The translations under genes were made by a program, and so were the position numbers. 64,000 nucleotides of DNA from Lytechinus pictus (Eukaryota > Echinodermata > Echinoidea > Temnopleuroida > Toxopneustidae), in assembly GCF_037042905.1 (NCBI RefSeq), contig NC_087251.1:34962501-35026500 (forward strand), written 5' to 3'. The stretch's first letter is position 1; every line of letters starts with the position of its first letter. The notes under the pieces were generated by a model. It was not told where the DNA came from, made no database searches, and worked only from the letters and a program-made list of their open reading frames with translations. This document shows positions 12,901 through 27,900 of this stretch, in pieces.

Positions 12901-15900
12901 TGACTTTTCAAAGCACAAGCTCAAAAACAAGCACAATAAATATTTATATTATTGAAATATATCAGTCAAATAATGAGTGTATTTACCCAAGTTTTTTGTA
13001 GTAATTGTCTTGAGCCCTACAAGTTGAAGAGCCCCAGCACCCAGAATGAGTTGGCAAGAACGTGAGTTGAACATCTAAAGAGAAAAAAATAATCATCAAT
13101 GAATTAACCATACATTATCTTAAATGACTGTTTTAACAATGTAATAGAGTTTGATTTACATAAAAATAACATCTTTCACAGGATTAGGGAAGACAAAAGT
13201 TGAGATGGAGTGATAAGCTCACAAAGTTCATTAGCACAAAGTGGATTGCTTCAGCACAAGGCAGGTATGTCTGGCACCAACTTGGGGAGGCCTTCACCTT
13301 GCAGTGGGCTACACATAGCTAATGATGATGATAGTATTTGTATAGCACCATTAATCTAGTTGGCTAAGCAAAGATGCACTATATATAATACCCTTGCTTT
13401 TAGCTCCAGCAGTTATTTCCAGTGCCCAGTATATTCAAGGAATTAATCCTACTGGGTACCCATTCACCTCACCTGCAGTGCAATATGGATGAATCTATTG
13501 CTGAAGGAAAACACATCATGACTGGGATTCAAACCCCACAACTCTGTTGTTGGAAGACAAGAGTTAGACCATCCAACCACAATGCATCCACACTAAACTC
13601 CACTTGAATGCACGAACTAATTTCATATACTGCATTACTACAATGTAACACTACAGATGAGACAACAGTCTATTTGTCTTTGAAAATAGAATTACAATAT
13701 TTTCACCGATTGACAATGTCTGTAAATTTAGTAAACGGAAAGATAATGGGGAAATGTTTCATGAAACACTTTGTCAATGTTTGCCACAGACCAATTTGTT
13801 CTGAGCCAATCAGATGCAAGGATTTCAGTAGCTTATAACAGTTGTCAGTGAAAATGGAAATGATATTTACCTGTAAGAGTTCCAAGAGTCTTGTAAGAAG
13901 ATCCATAGTAGCTGTAGGCATGTCCTTCACACACTGACAATACTCCGCTACCATCTTTAGCAGTAACATTACAGTCCTGTAATTGAAATTTTATAACCAC
14001 AACAACAACAGTGTATTAATTTAAGCCAATTAAGTGCATTTCTTCTAGAATATATATTTGAAATGTTTTCATAACATTCAAGTAAAACAATGTTTGATAT
14101 CGGTGATGTCATTCTAAATATCATTTCATGCCATTTGATGTGAAACTTTTGTATCTTTGCAACATCGACAATGTGAGACTATATTCAATTAGTTTTATGT
14201 TTGCCTTACTTAGTCTGTAGGCATCAATGATAGATTAAACAAAGTAGATACTAAAGACAAGTAACTTTGCCCGAGTTAACATCTTTTGGGACCACAGACA
14301 ACCAGTTCAACTCAGCAGAAATTCAGTTTCAAAGAGGTACATAACACATGTTTTGCATAATCTAGGGGGTGTTTCATAAAGCTGTTCAAAAGGTAAGAGC
14401 GACTTTAAGAACGACTGGTGAACCTTTCTTACACGATAAACCATCGTCAACGAACATTTAATGGTGAATTTTCCACAAGAAAGGGTCACCAGTAGTTCTT
14501 AAAGTCACTCCTAACTTACGAACAGCTTTATGGAACACCCACCTGGGGTCTAAAAAATTGCTACAATGTTATCGGCAAATGCGTGACTTATGGAAGGTTG
14601 ACTTGTGTAAGTATACCTGTATATATGATTGTGTACATACCCAACTACTGCATATTTACTGCCATTGATCTGCACACAGTCCAATGGTTTTCTTTCCCCA
14701 CCGTTACCTGTGAGGAATAACAGATTAATGAGGTTTTATGACCTAACAACAAGAAAGAAAAAAAAATTCTTGATTCTTGTAATTATGCCATCATTTACCG
14801 ATGTAGTTTGAAAGGACTGTACACAAAACATCAATACATTTCAAAATTAATACATCTAAACTCATTTGCAAAATACAATATAATTATTGCCAACCTGGCT
14901 AATATGTAATCTGCACAACTAATCCAAAACTTTTTTCCTCACAAATAACATCCAGTAGATTTACTGTTATAGAAGGTTAACTATGCAATCGGGCTTGTCA
15001 AATTTCCCTCCTCCAGGCACCAAAAATTTCATATTTATTTTTTTTCTCCCAGAATATACTAGTAGTCTATTACCATCATTACCAGGACAAAATGACTCAA
15101 TCTCGCAAGAATTGCAGATATCAGAGAAGTTGGAAATACAATAGGATGAATGGGGAGGTGTTCACACTTACCTATATCAGTCTTGGCTAAGAGATCCAGA
15201 GATATTGTACCTTTGTGAAAAAATTCAAAAAAACTTTAATAAAATGTATTTATTTCAATAATAGGGCAATTCCGTAAAATAATCAACCTTTTTGTACGTC
15301 CGACCCCCCATTTTCCCCAATTCTAACTTCACTTCATAATCTTACCAAGTCATGGTTATTTGACAGCATTACAGACTGTCAAAAGAACCAGAAATCAGAG
15401 ACAGAAAATTTTATTAAGGTCTCACATACATGGGGTCTGACGTATTATGGAATTGCTCAATAGTGTACCCAGTGATAACATTATCACATATTGAGACTGA
15501 TATGGAGTATGATGATTTAATTGTGTTATGTATACTATGATCTCATAATTCTACTGTTTTTATCAACTTGGTACTTTTTTTTTTATCTGGACATATCTTG
15601 ATCTTGATATAATGGGAATAAATAAATGAATTTAACAAAATTGATTTGATATGTGTGACCATTCACTTAGAATTACTTTACTTCACTTTCATTGTAACAT
15701 AAAAACAATCATATTTGTTTACATAATTCACTTTTCTATGAAGTAACATGTTCCAACCTCATTAAAAACAAATCAACATAATTAAAGTGAATGTAGTCAT
15801 GCAATAAAATTGAAGTACATGTATAAAAAAAAAACAATAATGACCAGCCTTTATTCATTGATAGTGTGAGCTCCTTTGAGGCGGGGTGGGCAGCACAGGG

Positions 15901-18900
15901 TTAACAATGAGTGCTCCATAGATTTTAATATGTGGTTCAGTTTACTGGGCTGATTAGATTGAGCTTTTGGTCTGTAACAAAATACTTGGCAAATTGTAAA
16001 TGAAGGCAATTTATTTGAAAATAAAAACAATCTGTTATGCTACCATATGTATATGTATGCTACCAATAAAGACAATGGTACATACCGTCTGAGAAAGCGG
16101 AAAGCAGATCTTGGAGTTCAGCTGGTACCTCGGCCTGTTTCCACCTCTCACTATCTAGAATAAGACTGGAAAATCATGAAATAAATATAAAATATCAATA
16201 AACAAAATATCTTCAAATTTGTGTGTTTCATATCACGTGCCATCGATGTTAGCTTTCACGAATGGCCAACTTATGGGTCAACAACTTTTTTCCGAGATAC
16301 AATAGGTGGCGAGTGAGAACTGAAAAATTAAAGGATTATTTGCTGAACGATAAGTTCCAAGTGCAGGGAAGAACAGGGCCCCGTCTTACAAAGAGTTGCA
16401 ATTGATCGTATCAATCCCAACTATGGACGGCCAGCAACATCAACTATGCATGTTTGTTTAAAATATTTTCGAGGTATGATGTATAGTCATACATTCATAG
16501 TTTTCTAGAAAATTCCCTGAGCTTCTCTTTGTTTACAAAGGACATTGGGCAAATTTCCTGTAGAAAAAAATTATGACACTGATGGATTTCCATTGAGTTA
16601 CGATTAATTGGATCAATCCTAACTCTTTGTAAGACGAGGCCCAGGTGAAATTTCTGTTTCTGTGAATATGTGATTTGTTTGCTCCTTGCTGAATTCATTG
16701 GAGCGTGGCATAGACTGTGACTGTTGATATGCGAAATTAGAATTGTTTTACTTAAGGCCACTGCACACACCTTACGACGCGACTGGTCTACGACTGGCCT
16801 GCGACTGAGTGAGGGGAGATGTGACGTCAGAGCTCTTGTCAGCTCCAGAGTCGCAGACCGGTCAGAGACAAGTCGCAAGAAAAATCGTAAGGATTCGACA
16901 TCCTTATGACTGAATTGCAAGCTCAATCTACCTTCCAGCCAATCAGACAGCAGAGTTGCACGATGCGTAGATGATATACAACGTGCCTACACTGTAGTAA
17001 GCGCCATTTTCTAAGTTGCTATGGCAAAAAGCGCATGCGTGAGTCGCAGACAACAGGGCAGTCGGATCGCAAAGTGTGCGGTGTCGAGGCTTATGTCTAC
17101 CTTGCGATTCATCTCCCCTTACTTAGTCGCAGACTATGTCAGTTGAATAGGAAATGTCTAGCATGGATATTTTCAAGGTATTTAGTCAATATTAGACCAC
17201 TTTTAATCAGTTATTCCCCAATTGTTTTATAGCTACCACTACTCCTAAAAACCTTTAATACTTGTCTCTTTATGTCCAATATTCATTTTGACTAAATAAA
17301 ACATAATTAATGAACTCTTCTTACCTGAGTTTGGTTTTCCTTTCATCGTGGAACCTACTGACAAACTTGACTGCCTGAAAGGGGATATACAGAGAGCAAA
17401 AAGGCTTTCATGTATTACAGATTTCATTAATAACATATCTAAAGTGATGTCATTTAAAAACTATGATGCTATTCCTGCTAAGAATGAAGTAATTTCAAGA
17501 CAGTGGATGACATAAGTACAATTACAAATACTTTGAAAAAAAAGTAGTTGCCAACAGCAATAAATTAAATAACCCTTCAAGATGTCCTCTACATGCTCTA
17601 GCATTCAGGGGATTTCATACTAAACATTTTCCTTGTATTGAATCAAACAAAATCAATTCAGTTCTGTCACTGATGTTGCTGAGAACTTTGGGGCAATGAT
17701 ATCTCACAATTCTAATCTTGATTAAAATCATGATTAAATTCGATTTCAATCCTGATTTTAATCTTGATCCTTATCATAATTCTAATTCTATTCATTATTC
17801 TAATGAATTGAGTAATGAGTGCAATCTCTCCATACCTGATTCTGCAGACCACCAATGAGTGAAGTACTCCTTCTACCACAAATCTCTTCACAGTTACTAA
17901 CAAAAACCTTGATGGTTCTAGATAGTGTCAGGAACTCACTGGAGCTCAGTCTCTCCAAGAAACCATCCTACAAAAAAAAGAGATGAGATAAAAAAGTGTA
18001 AATATATTCATTCACATACAATAAGACAAGTTTTTATAAGATCTTGATGGTTATGAGCCACATGCTATAAACAGTTGAGAAATTGTATCTCTAATACAAG
18101 CCTTATGATCATTTGAAGTATATATATTTTCCCCACATTTTGCTTGTCATAGTTATGGTGTAGATTGTAAGGAATATGTTTTTCATTTGTTTTTCTTCGA
18201 AATTCTATTGGGTTATTCTGCATGTATATACATTTATCGTCTGCTATTGATTACACAAATATTACTTATCAAATTATAACATCTTTTTTTATGTTCTACG
18301 GGTAGGGCCAGTGTGGAAAGCAGTACGTTACTGACAATGTTACCCTATATAAATAAAACCCCAAATGAATTACCTAGAATCTGCTTGATGTTTCATTATA
18401 GAAACCACATTTAATGTTGCTTCACAACAATTTTCTTGGGAATATAATGAACTGAGAAGAATTTTCTGACATACCTTTCCTCTAGCTATAAGTAGTTTGA
18501 GACAGCGATCATGCATGTAGTCACAAACCGATCCCATCAGGTCATGTAATCCAGCCATCAATCTCTGATGCTCATTGGGTGCGATGAGAAAGTCACCTTG
18601 AGGTAGGCTGCGATAAGCATGAATACAAAACATTGCATCAGGGGGGAGTTCTATGAAACACTTTGTCATTGATTTTCACTGACTAATTTGTTCTGAGACA
18701 ATCAGATGCAAGGATTTCAGTAGCTTATAACAGTTGTCAGTGAAAATCACTGACTACTTGTTTTGTGAGAAGGCCTATTAAAGTTCATGCGAGTAGAAAT
18801 TTAATGTAAGTTTCATCACACAATTCTATTGAATAAAAAAAAAAGCTCTGAATATGCAGCTTTCAAAGCATCTTTATTTATACATATAAAGTTTACTTTT

Positions 18901-21900
18901 CCTATTTTCCGGTATTATATTCATCCTGCACCCAAACCTGGACATAATATGGAACAAGGATATAATGCCACACAACGAACTTCACAAAATCAATCCCTTT
19001 TTCTGAAAAAAAAAACAACATTTTTTGAACGGTTAATCACTGCATTGGAAGCAATTTTTATGAAATGACAAGTAGTTTACTCACATTTCCTCAGCTTCCA
19101 TACATTGTTCAATCTCTGCCAGTCTTTCGTCATCACTATCATGCTCCTCCGACTGTACCAGACTAGATCTGATACCATTCATCTCTGTATGACCCTCCTG
19201 GGACCCATTCTCAATCTTCTTCCCTTCATCATTGGTCTTTCCGGCAGCCATGTTGACCAGTTTCCGCATGATGCTGTGAGTGTACTACAAGGACAAAGAG
19301 GAGTGAATCATTGGATGATACATTCCAATTATTTCAAGTGCTAAGAAATTCCCATAAGATAGCTATCTTTAATAGAACATCCCTTATCCTATGTTTACAA
19401 ATACACATATTACAAGAGTTCTGATTCTGATTACACGTTGAAATAAGTGGAAATTTAAAGTGTAGGAATGTCATATTACCTCTATTCTCGTCAGCAGTAT
19501 CATGAGATTCATGAAGACCTTGTTGAAAAGATCCAACCACTGGGAGAAATTCAGAAGCCTCATCTGTTCTGATAAACTGCAAGCAAAATGTTTAAGATAT
19601 GTTGAGAACCAATGAATACATTTGGTGATTTTTTTTTTAAAATGAGATTAAACACCAATATCAAGATCAAGATCAGATCAGTTTGTTGGGATAGCAATAG
19701 AACATGGCTAAGAAATTAAGAATATAAAGGGTGCAAAAGTATCAAGAAAATGACATAAAAAGACAAGATAAGAAAATATAAAATAAAAAAACTGTTCAAA
19801 AGAACAAAATCAATTATTTAGGCTGGTTTTTAGAAATAGCAGTGGAAAAAAAAGATGTGGAATCAGACGGGTCTCTCATGAAATGATGCAAGTGAAAGGA
19901 ATATACCTTGCCTTATATCAAACAATATCACTCGATCGGTGATGATGATTCAGACATTATTACATGCTTTATAGATTGAATATTACTTACCTGGACGGGG
20001 TTAGTTCATTCTCAGCATTATCTGCTTCTGCTACAGATTCTACAACAGTCTAGATAGAAGAAAAGAAAAGACATCAAAAGTTAGTTATCAGAGTTGTGGA
20101 AGCAATTTTTGTTTGCACATTAATTACAATAATAACATTAAAAAACACCATAATTATCAAAATTGTAGTCAACCATAATAAAAAAAAATGCTGGAACAAA
20201 CTACGTGCTAAAATAGGAAAGACTGGTTGAAAAAATGATAATTTTTCTTAAATGTAAAAGGTGACTAACTTCAGCTGAAGAAGTTACCAGTTGGAAGCAA
20301 AAGTAACCAAGGTAAAACATAGTTTTGTTTATTGTTTGAAAACCAGCATATCCTCATATCTCCTTTCAAATAAATTCTTCTTAAGATTCCGCTAATGATT
20401 AGACGATGGTTGAAAATGAATGGATGTCGAGATCAATACCTGCTTAATAGCTGCCTTGATCGCACCATTTGTTTCTTCTCTGTAAGCATTCAGGAAGCTG
20501 AATTTCCTTTGCCTCATCATGCCCAAAATCACAGATGACAACTTGTCCTAAAAAGGAAGAGAATTAGCAAATGATGACTGCTTGATTTTTTTTCAAACAA
20601 ACTACCAAAAACTCTACACAACTATTACTCAATTCAAGAATAATTCACTGAATATTCTTCATAAACAAACATATTTTGCAATTATTCTAACAGATATAAA
20701 CGCAAGCAATAATACAATAAGCAACAACACCTGAGAACAACAAAATTATGTCACTGAAATACCTTCTCACATTTTTCATTGTTCAGAAAGGTGTTTCTCT
20801 CAATGCATACAGTGGAATGTTTTAATGAAAACTCACAAAACCTATAAGACATGGACCTGTTTTTTATCAACACAAATCTCTTATAGGTTCAAACCATGGT
20901 TTATACTTATTTGTGGTTTCCAACATTTGATCAATAGTATTTGAAATAAGAAAGACTTGTTGTGACAATGCTTTACTTATGTATCATATGTATGTTTTTT
21001 TATTGATAATGTAAATAAATTTATAAAAAACTGTAAAGGCCTACTTCTTGAGTTGGTACAGGGTCATCTAGAGGTCGATTGAGGTCTTGACAGGTAAACC
21101 TTGTGAATTCTTCCGATAGCATCTTATCAATTAGCTTCTCCATCTCTATCAGCTGAGAACTTAGATGCCTGTAAAAGAATTGATTATTGTTATAAAATGA
21201 CTTTAATGCTACCATCTACGGACCCTATTCTGAACTCTGGTTTGACTTGAGCCATGGTACAAGTCTGCGCTACTATACGGGTCAAAATTTTGTTGTAACT
21301 TTATGCTTCTTGTATTATTTACTGGGCTCTCTCCCCATTCTTTTTCATGGCATAGAAGATTAATATATTTGGGTGAATTCAAGTACGGTGTTTGGACCAG
21401 GTTTTACATCAGTTCAGTATTCAATTTTAAATGAAGCTGGTACTGAGATTAATCTCACAAGGTATTGAGCTATCAATAGACCAGTTCATAGTTACTCCAT
21501 GGACAATTTTGGTCAAATGACCTTTCATGATAGGCAGATTTCAAAGCAAGATATTACGTAAGCATGCCTTACATAGCAGGATGAAGAAATTGAATAGATC
21601 AGGTGACTAGAATAGCACATCAATGAACATTCTATGAAGTTATTTGAATGCATATTATAGCATGTTGTACAGTGTACTTGGCAAACTATGAAATACCAGT
21701 CGTTCATTGACACATTGCTGTTTTTTGTTGATGTAAAATGAAAAACACAATTCAAAAGAATATATGAATAATCAAGACATCAAATTTGGTGCTTATCTCA
21801 TTAAATTTTAAACCACCATATCACTTTAGTACCAATGACCTTCCTCTGATCATGCGCAGAGTGGAACTACGAACTGGCTTATTGATGTGATTTAAATCAT

Positions 21901-24900
21901 GATTCTAATAAAGATATGGAGTTGGAGCTAGGAAAGGCAATCAAAGTCATGCTTCAAACAACATAATTGAAATCCCCAAAGTTATAAAACCTGTCGATAT
22001 TCTTAACTGTTTCCAATGTATGATGATTATAATAATAATAATGAGTGATGCTGCTTTATTTCATCTCCCTTTTTTTTAAAGTTATCTCTGATTTATCATA
22101 GCAAAATCATGAAAACCCAATGAAACAAAACAAAAACAAAAAAGAAGCTTTTTCTCCTGGCTGCCTGTGGCTAGTTTTATATACAGGTTTGACAATATTT
22201 TTCAGCAATGCAAGGAGAAAAGAAAAAAAAACATACCTGAAGCTCTGAATGCCAGCTAGCTCCTGTGTCAGGATCTCATGTGTAGTGGAGATTAGATCTA
22301 AGGCTCCCACAAACTCTGAGTTGGATAGTAGCAGTTGAATGGTGGGTTGTGTTTGGTGCACAGTCGCCATCAATTTTAACTGTAAAAAGAACAATACCGG
22401 CAGGAAAACAAATGAAAAGCAGTGATCAATATGATAATTTAGCAGCTAGTTCTATTGCACACAAGTCCACTTTTTGATGCTCGTAGTGCACCAAGAATGC
22501 ATGATGTACACACGCTCACTAGAAATTCTCTCGAATACACAATTAAACCCTTGAGAAAGAAACAATCATTTTGGTTTTGGACTTGAATGTTTCTGCAATG
22601 AAAGTTGGCATATATGATAGGTAGTTGATTCCATTATGAACGATTGTTTATTATCAATTATTTTTATACTTATTATCAAATATCAATTTTTTACTAAAGA
22701 CTATGAATAGCTTCAATGCTAAGCTGGGTGTGAAGTAAAAATCCAGAAAAATCATGATACACGATACATTTTAGCATTTATATAGCACTTTTCTAAATTA
22801 CCATGCCCAAAGCAGTTGACCATATGAAGTAACAAAGAATGTTTCTGCTCCCAAAGAGTTTACAATATAAAACAAAAATGTTAGAGAAATGAATGCCTTT
22901 TTAGTTTGTTTTGAATAATTGTACCGTAGGACATGAACAGATGTTACTGGGGAGACTATCCAAAATAATAGGACCAGTGAAACTTATTAATTCTTGATCT
23001 TTTTGGAGTTTAGTTAGGGAAGTTATGAATGAAAGGAAACTGTTCTTCATCAAAATAAATAGTTACCTTGTTGTATACTTTGACATAGTTGACTCTTGAT
23101 ACCTTTAACCTCATCACTTCAAGTGAGCCTTTAGCTAATACTTGGTCAATGTTATTGAGTTTTTCCCTGTAAATGAGACATCCAATCAATGAAAAGAAAT
23201 ACATAAATAACATCAACTCCATTTCATGCTAATGTATCATGCTACATGCAAATCTTCACATTGTATTTTTTTAATGCTAATACTTAGTGCAAAATGAAAA
23301 GCATACTGTATGTTAGCTATTAATATTATTATATATACACCACATGACAATATGAATACCTAGTCTGAGAATCATTAAATTATATGTGCTAAAGACAAAT
23401 GAAAACTTATCCAACTGGAATGGCAACAAATTGAATGGGTGCCTTAATTCCTTACATATGCAAAGTGTCATTTGCAGTATACATCCCTCCTTCCCCATTT
23501 TGCATTAGTGAAATAACAAAATGTGGTTTACTTTTTTTGAATAAAAGAAACATATGTTTAAATAACATATGTTGTGGTCTACATTATATAGTTCATGGAG
23601 GTCAAGGTTGAATAGGTAAAATACAAATTCATTTTATAACAGATTTAAGCACAATGTAAAGCTATATTTGATCAAACGTGACTCTCGTTGAATTTTAAAT
23701 GATTTTTGTCTTCTTTCCACTCTCAACCCTCCTCTGCTTTTCATTCTCTTCTACCCTTTACATCTATGTTTGTTCTGGGTTTGTCTTGGTGCAAGACGCA
23801 ATTCATTTTTATTTACAGAATATTTACTGAATTGTTCTCCGCTTTTATTAATTGATCAAATCTTATGTTATTAAGGGAGCTGTTTTGACAAGACCTTTAT
23901 GGTTTTTTACAGCTATACCTAATTTCAATACTTTTTCTATTCAATATGCATGTACATACCATTGAACTACTTTATTTTATCTTGAATTGCATTTTTTTTA
24001 TCCAATGTGTTGTTAAATGTTTTTAATATTGGAATTGAATAAAGTTGAACTGAACTGAACTGAACATAGGGTTAGGAAAAGGTAAGGCATGTATGTATAA
24101 TGCGAATGGTACATGATCTGAGAAGCCTTGCCATTAGAATAAAAAAGCAAAAAGCAAAAATAAACATACTGTATGCATCAAAGTAAACTACCTACTACTA
24201 AGGGTCACATGGTGTAGGGGTTGAAGCACTGGATTCATGACCGTGAGGTTGTGAGTTTGAATCCCGGCTCGACCATTTTCTCCACTTTGATGAAAGGTCC
24301 AAGAGTAATTTATTTTTGTTTTGCTGAATAGTTTTCTTCATTCTCTTATGCAGCCAATCAAGCTGCATATTTTGTGCAAACCTAACAGTTGCAATTAATT
24401 CATAGGCTTTTGCCGTAAAATTCAACACAGTATCTAGCGGCAACACAAACACTATCCCCCTCCCAAAGTAAACAATTTCTTTATAATGATAATTTCCCCA
24501 CCTGAGTTCATGTACTGCTTTCGTAGTTGCTACCAGGTCCTCTTGAAGCTTGTCATGTGAAGCCATTGCACTGAAGAAGGCATTGGAACGCATGGATATC
24601 TGACGAGCTATCTGAACCTCTACTATGTCAAGATAGTGACTTAACTGGAAAAAGTTGTGAGAAAATGGTGTTAACAACTAGAAATTATTTAATGATATGC
24701 CTACGCCTACCATTAATTTGGAGAAGGATTGAAAATTTATTGAGATTTCTTTTTCAAAAATGTATTTCAAAGTCTCGATTTATCTAATCCTCTACATTTA
24801 CATTATATCAAGACAATGTATGTAAATTGTGACAAAATAGCTTTTAAAACAATTTGTTGTATTCCCTTATCCAATTGTTTAATACGGATTTAAGTTACTA

Positions 24901-27900
24901 AAAGAAAAAAAATCAATTCAAAAGTTTCTAAGACATAACATGTATATGAAACAGAAACCAATTGAGCGTTTAATATGTGATTTTGAAACCTCATTGCAAA
25001 TGTCATTAAATGTGTCATGTGACTCCCAATTTCCTCTTCCATATCACATATTCCAGAGCCTTATTATGGCTATGCACAATTACAGGTACCTGTACATGCA
25101 CATTGAAATATATTTCCACATGTATAATACATACATGTACAAGTATATCAAATGTACACAACAATCTACTGAAGAAAATGACAAAATATTGTGAAAATGA
25201 TAAAGTAGAGGATGACATGACTGAAAAAAAAGACTTTGTCCTTTTTTGTGGTCAATATAATTTTATACACAAGACAAATCTACAATCTATACAACTATTC
25301 ACAATTTTTACGAAAAAGACAGGGCATCTACAACAATGCATCCAAACTTCAAAATTAAATTGTTGCATTCCATATTTAAATTTACCTTTTCCTGAAGGAG
25401 TTTAGAAGACTGCTGACCTTTGAACTGTGACCAAGGTAAAACGGCTTCAAATGTCTCTTGATTTTCCAGGGCAAATTCACTCCTGAAAAACATCTGTAAT
25501 GAAATAAAAATATTGTCATGGATATAGTACTGCGATTTATCTAAACCTTCAGATTGATATGGGCCCCGTTTCATTAATATAATAATAATACATAAATTTA
25601 TAGAGCACAGAATCTATTCCATCAAAAGTATATATTCTACTGCGCTTTATAGGACTCCTAAAATGATTTTTACTAATTAAATAGATGTGTTTTGAGCTTT
25701 GATTTAAGGTTTTTACGGATGGTGCTTTCCTAACTTTCAGGGGTAAGCTATTCCAGAGCTTGGAGGCTACACAAGCAAATGCTCGATCACCTAGCGTTAC
25801 TTTTCTTTTGAAGGATGGAATCTGTAAAAGCAGAGGATCCGTTGAACTGCGCAAATTGCGACCATGATTAAGGTTTCTATGAAATGAAATTTGTCAGTTA
25901 ATGAAAACTACCACAAAAATAATTGAGTCTGATTTGCTGAGAAGCACTGTTACTATTCAATTCAATTAATTGTTTTTCTTAGTCTTAGTAAAAAAATAAA
26001 ATCATACAAAATAATTATAGAAATAAAAATATTCGACAATCAACTCACTAGAATGAACATAATAAAAAAAGAGTATGAGGGAACAAGGGATATTGTCATA
26101 ATTGATTGAAAATTTGTCAATAGTAACAATCTTAATAAAATCTGGGTCTGAATAACATCTACATGTATCTTTCAACTTCTCTTCAAATGATGTCTGTTTA
26201 TGTACTCACTTAACCACAATACCACTTTGGTTGACTATGGTAACAAAAAATGTCAAATATTTGTAAACACTATTACAATTATCCCTCATGTTACAATGCA
26301 GGCCTAATATAGAAATGATACATATAGAACAAGTTAAAGGTATCATACATGGAGCATTTGATTATAAATTAAGATTAAATTTGTAATGAAATGGAGCTCT
26401 GGACAACTGATCTAATAATATGTTTTCAGCATTCCAAGGCATTTGCAACTGAACATTAACAGTTTGAGCAAAAAAGGACTAATAAATGAAGCATCTATAT
26501 GTTTGGAAAGAGATCTTTCTATTTAAACTTTGTGTTCAAACTATTGAAGCCAAATGTCTATGCAGATAAAAGCTCATCTATTTACTGTAATTTGAGAACA
26601 CCAATGACTGGTACTTGCTCAGCTAAAAACGGTTCTCTGTTTAATTCAAATAGAATAGTAAAATATTTATCTTACTTTTGGTACTTGCTGCAGTTCAGGT
26701 GTTGAATCTGTGTAGAAAGCAAAAGAAAGACCATTCAAATAACTGCAGATAGTATACAATTGATGTTGTTCCAATATGTAAGTATGAGCAAAAAATCAAA
26801 TCCTTTTCTACAAAAAGGGTATCTTTGTTTCCTTCAAATATTACTTATGTGTTAGCTGTCATATCTACCATCTATTACATTGGCGACATCTGTGATTGAG
26901 TTAAAAATCATGTTTTGGTTTAACAGGTGAAAAACAAAAAGATTACAATTTAGAGTAAAACATTCCATAATCATAAACATTACTAAATATCACTTTTATT
27001 ATTTGGACCATGTCTGTGGCATTGGTAGATATAAAAAAAAAAAGTGAATTACATATTGAGTTTCATCTAAATTCAAATCTTAATATGTGGAGCATATTGT
27101 AAACAAAAAACAGAGTTGAGAACTTTGTTCGAAATAATTAGAAATATATTATTGTTTCTGAATGTTATAACAAAAATGTTTTTCAGATACTCAAATATAC
27201 AGAGATATGCAATGATAAAGGAACAAAAATTCGAGGAAATGTTTTTTTTTTCTAACCTCGATTTCCACTGGCAAGACTTGAGCTCTGATCATCATCGCTT
27301 TGTGATGATGTACTGACTGCGGATGGTCTTCTATGTTGCTGTAGTTTCTACAAGAGACAGAGAGAGCAATACAAAGAGATCAAAGCATATCAGTTCCATA
27401 ATTAAAAAAAAAGTAGAGTTAACATCTAGACAAGAACAGATATTCCAACTATCATATTATTGGTGGCAGATCCCCACTTTGAGTTAACACATGTACTTCA
27501 CAAAGTCTCCCCACCTCACTTGAGTTTGAATATATTGTAGTTGGCCCTAGATGTGCCTGTAAATCTCAACTTTTTCTCCCACCCAATATCAAAGAATCTG
27601 CATCATTGTATCATTGCCTAATTCAATGAGAGAGCTCTTAAAATATCAAAAGTGACCTCTATCCTCAAGACATTGTGCTTTGTGCTACACGGTCTCAAGT
27701 TTGTTGTATTACGGTGTTTCTCAGCGGAAGAATCTCTGTGACATGAAGAGATGCTTTGGGTAGGGCACTTTGCACAAAGATAATTTTCTTTACATCAAAC
27801 CCTGTTAAAATACAATAAAAGATTTGAGCAGGCTTGTACACACAGATCTATACGAATGGTGTATCAAAAATTATATTCATATCGAGTAATTTCAAACAAT

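Noticed and set aside
16495-16926. 143-codon open frame on the minus strand
   Set aside because: It runs through two different MITEs and has no protein family signature; its Arg/Ser-rich composition follows the repeat DNA.
24201-24275. Possible functional tRNA gene
   Set aside because: A and B boxes are present but stems pair poorly and the anticodon would be TCA; it fits a SINE head better.
25010-25405. 131-codon plus-strand open frame
   Set aside because: It lies antisense in a VPS54 intron next to exon 5, is low in complexity (Thr/Cys/Ile) and has no family features.
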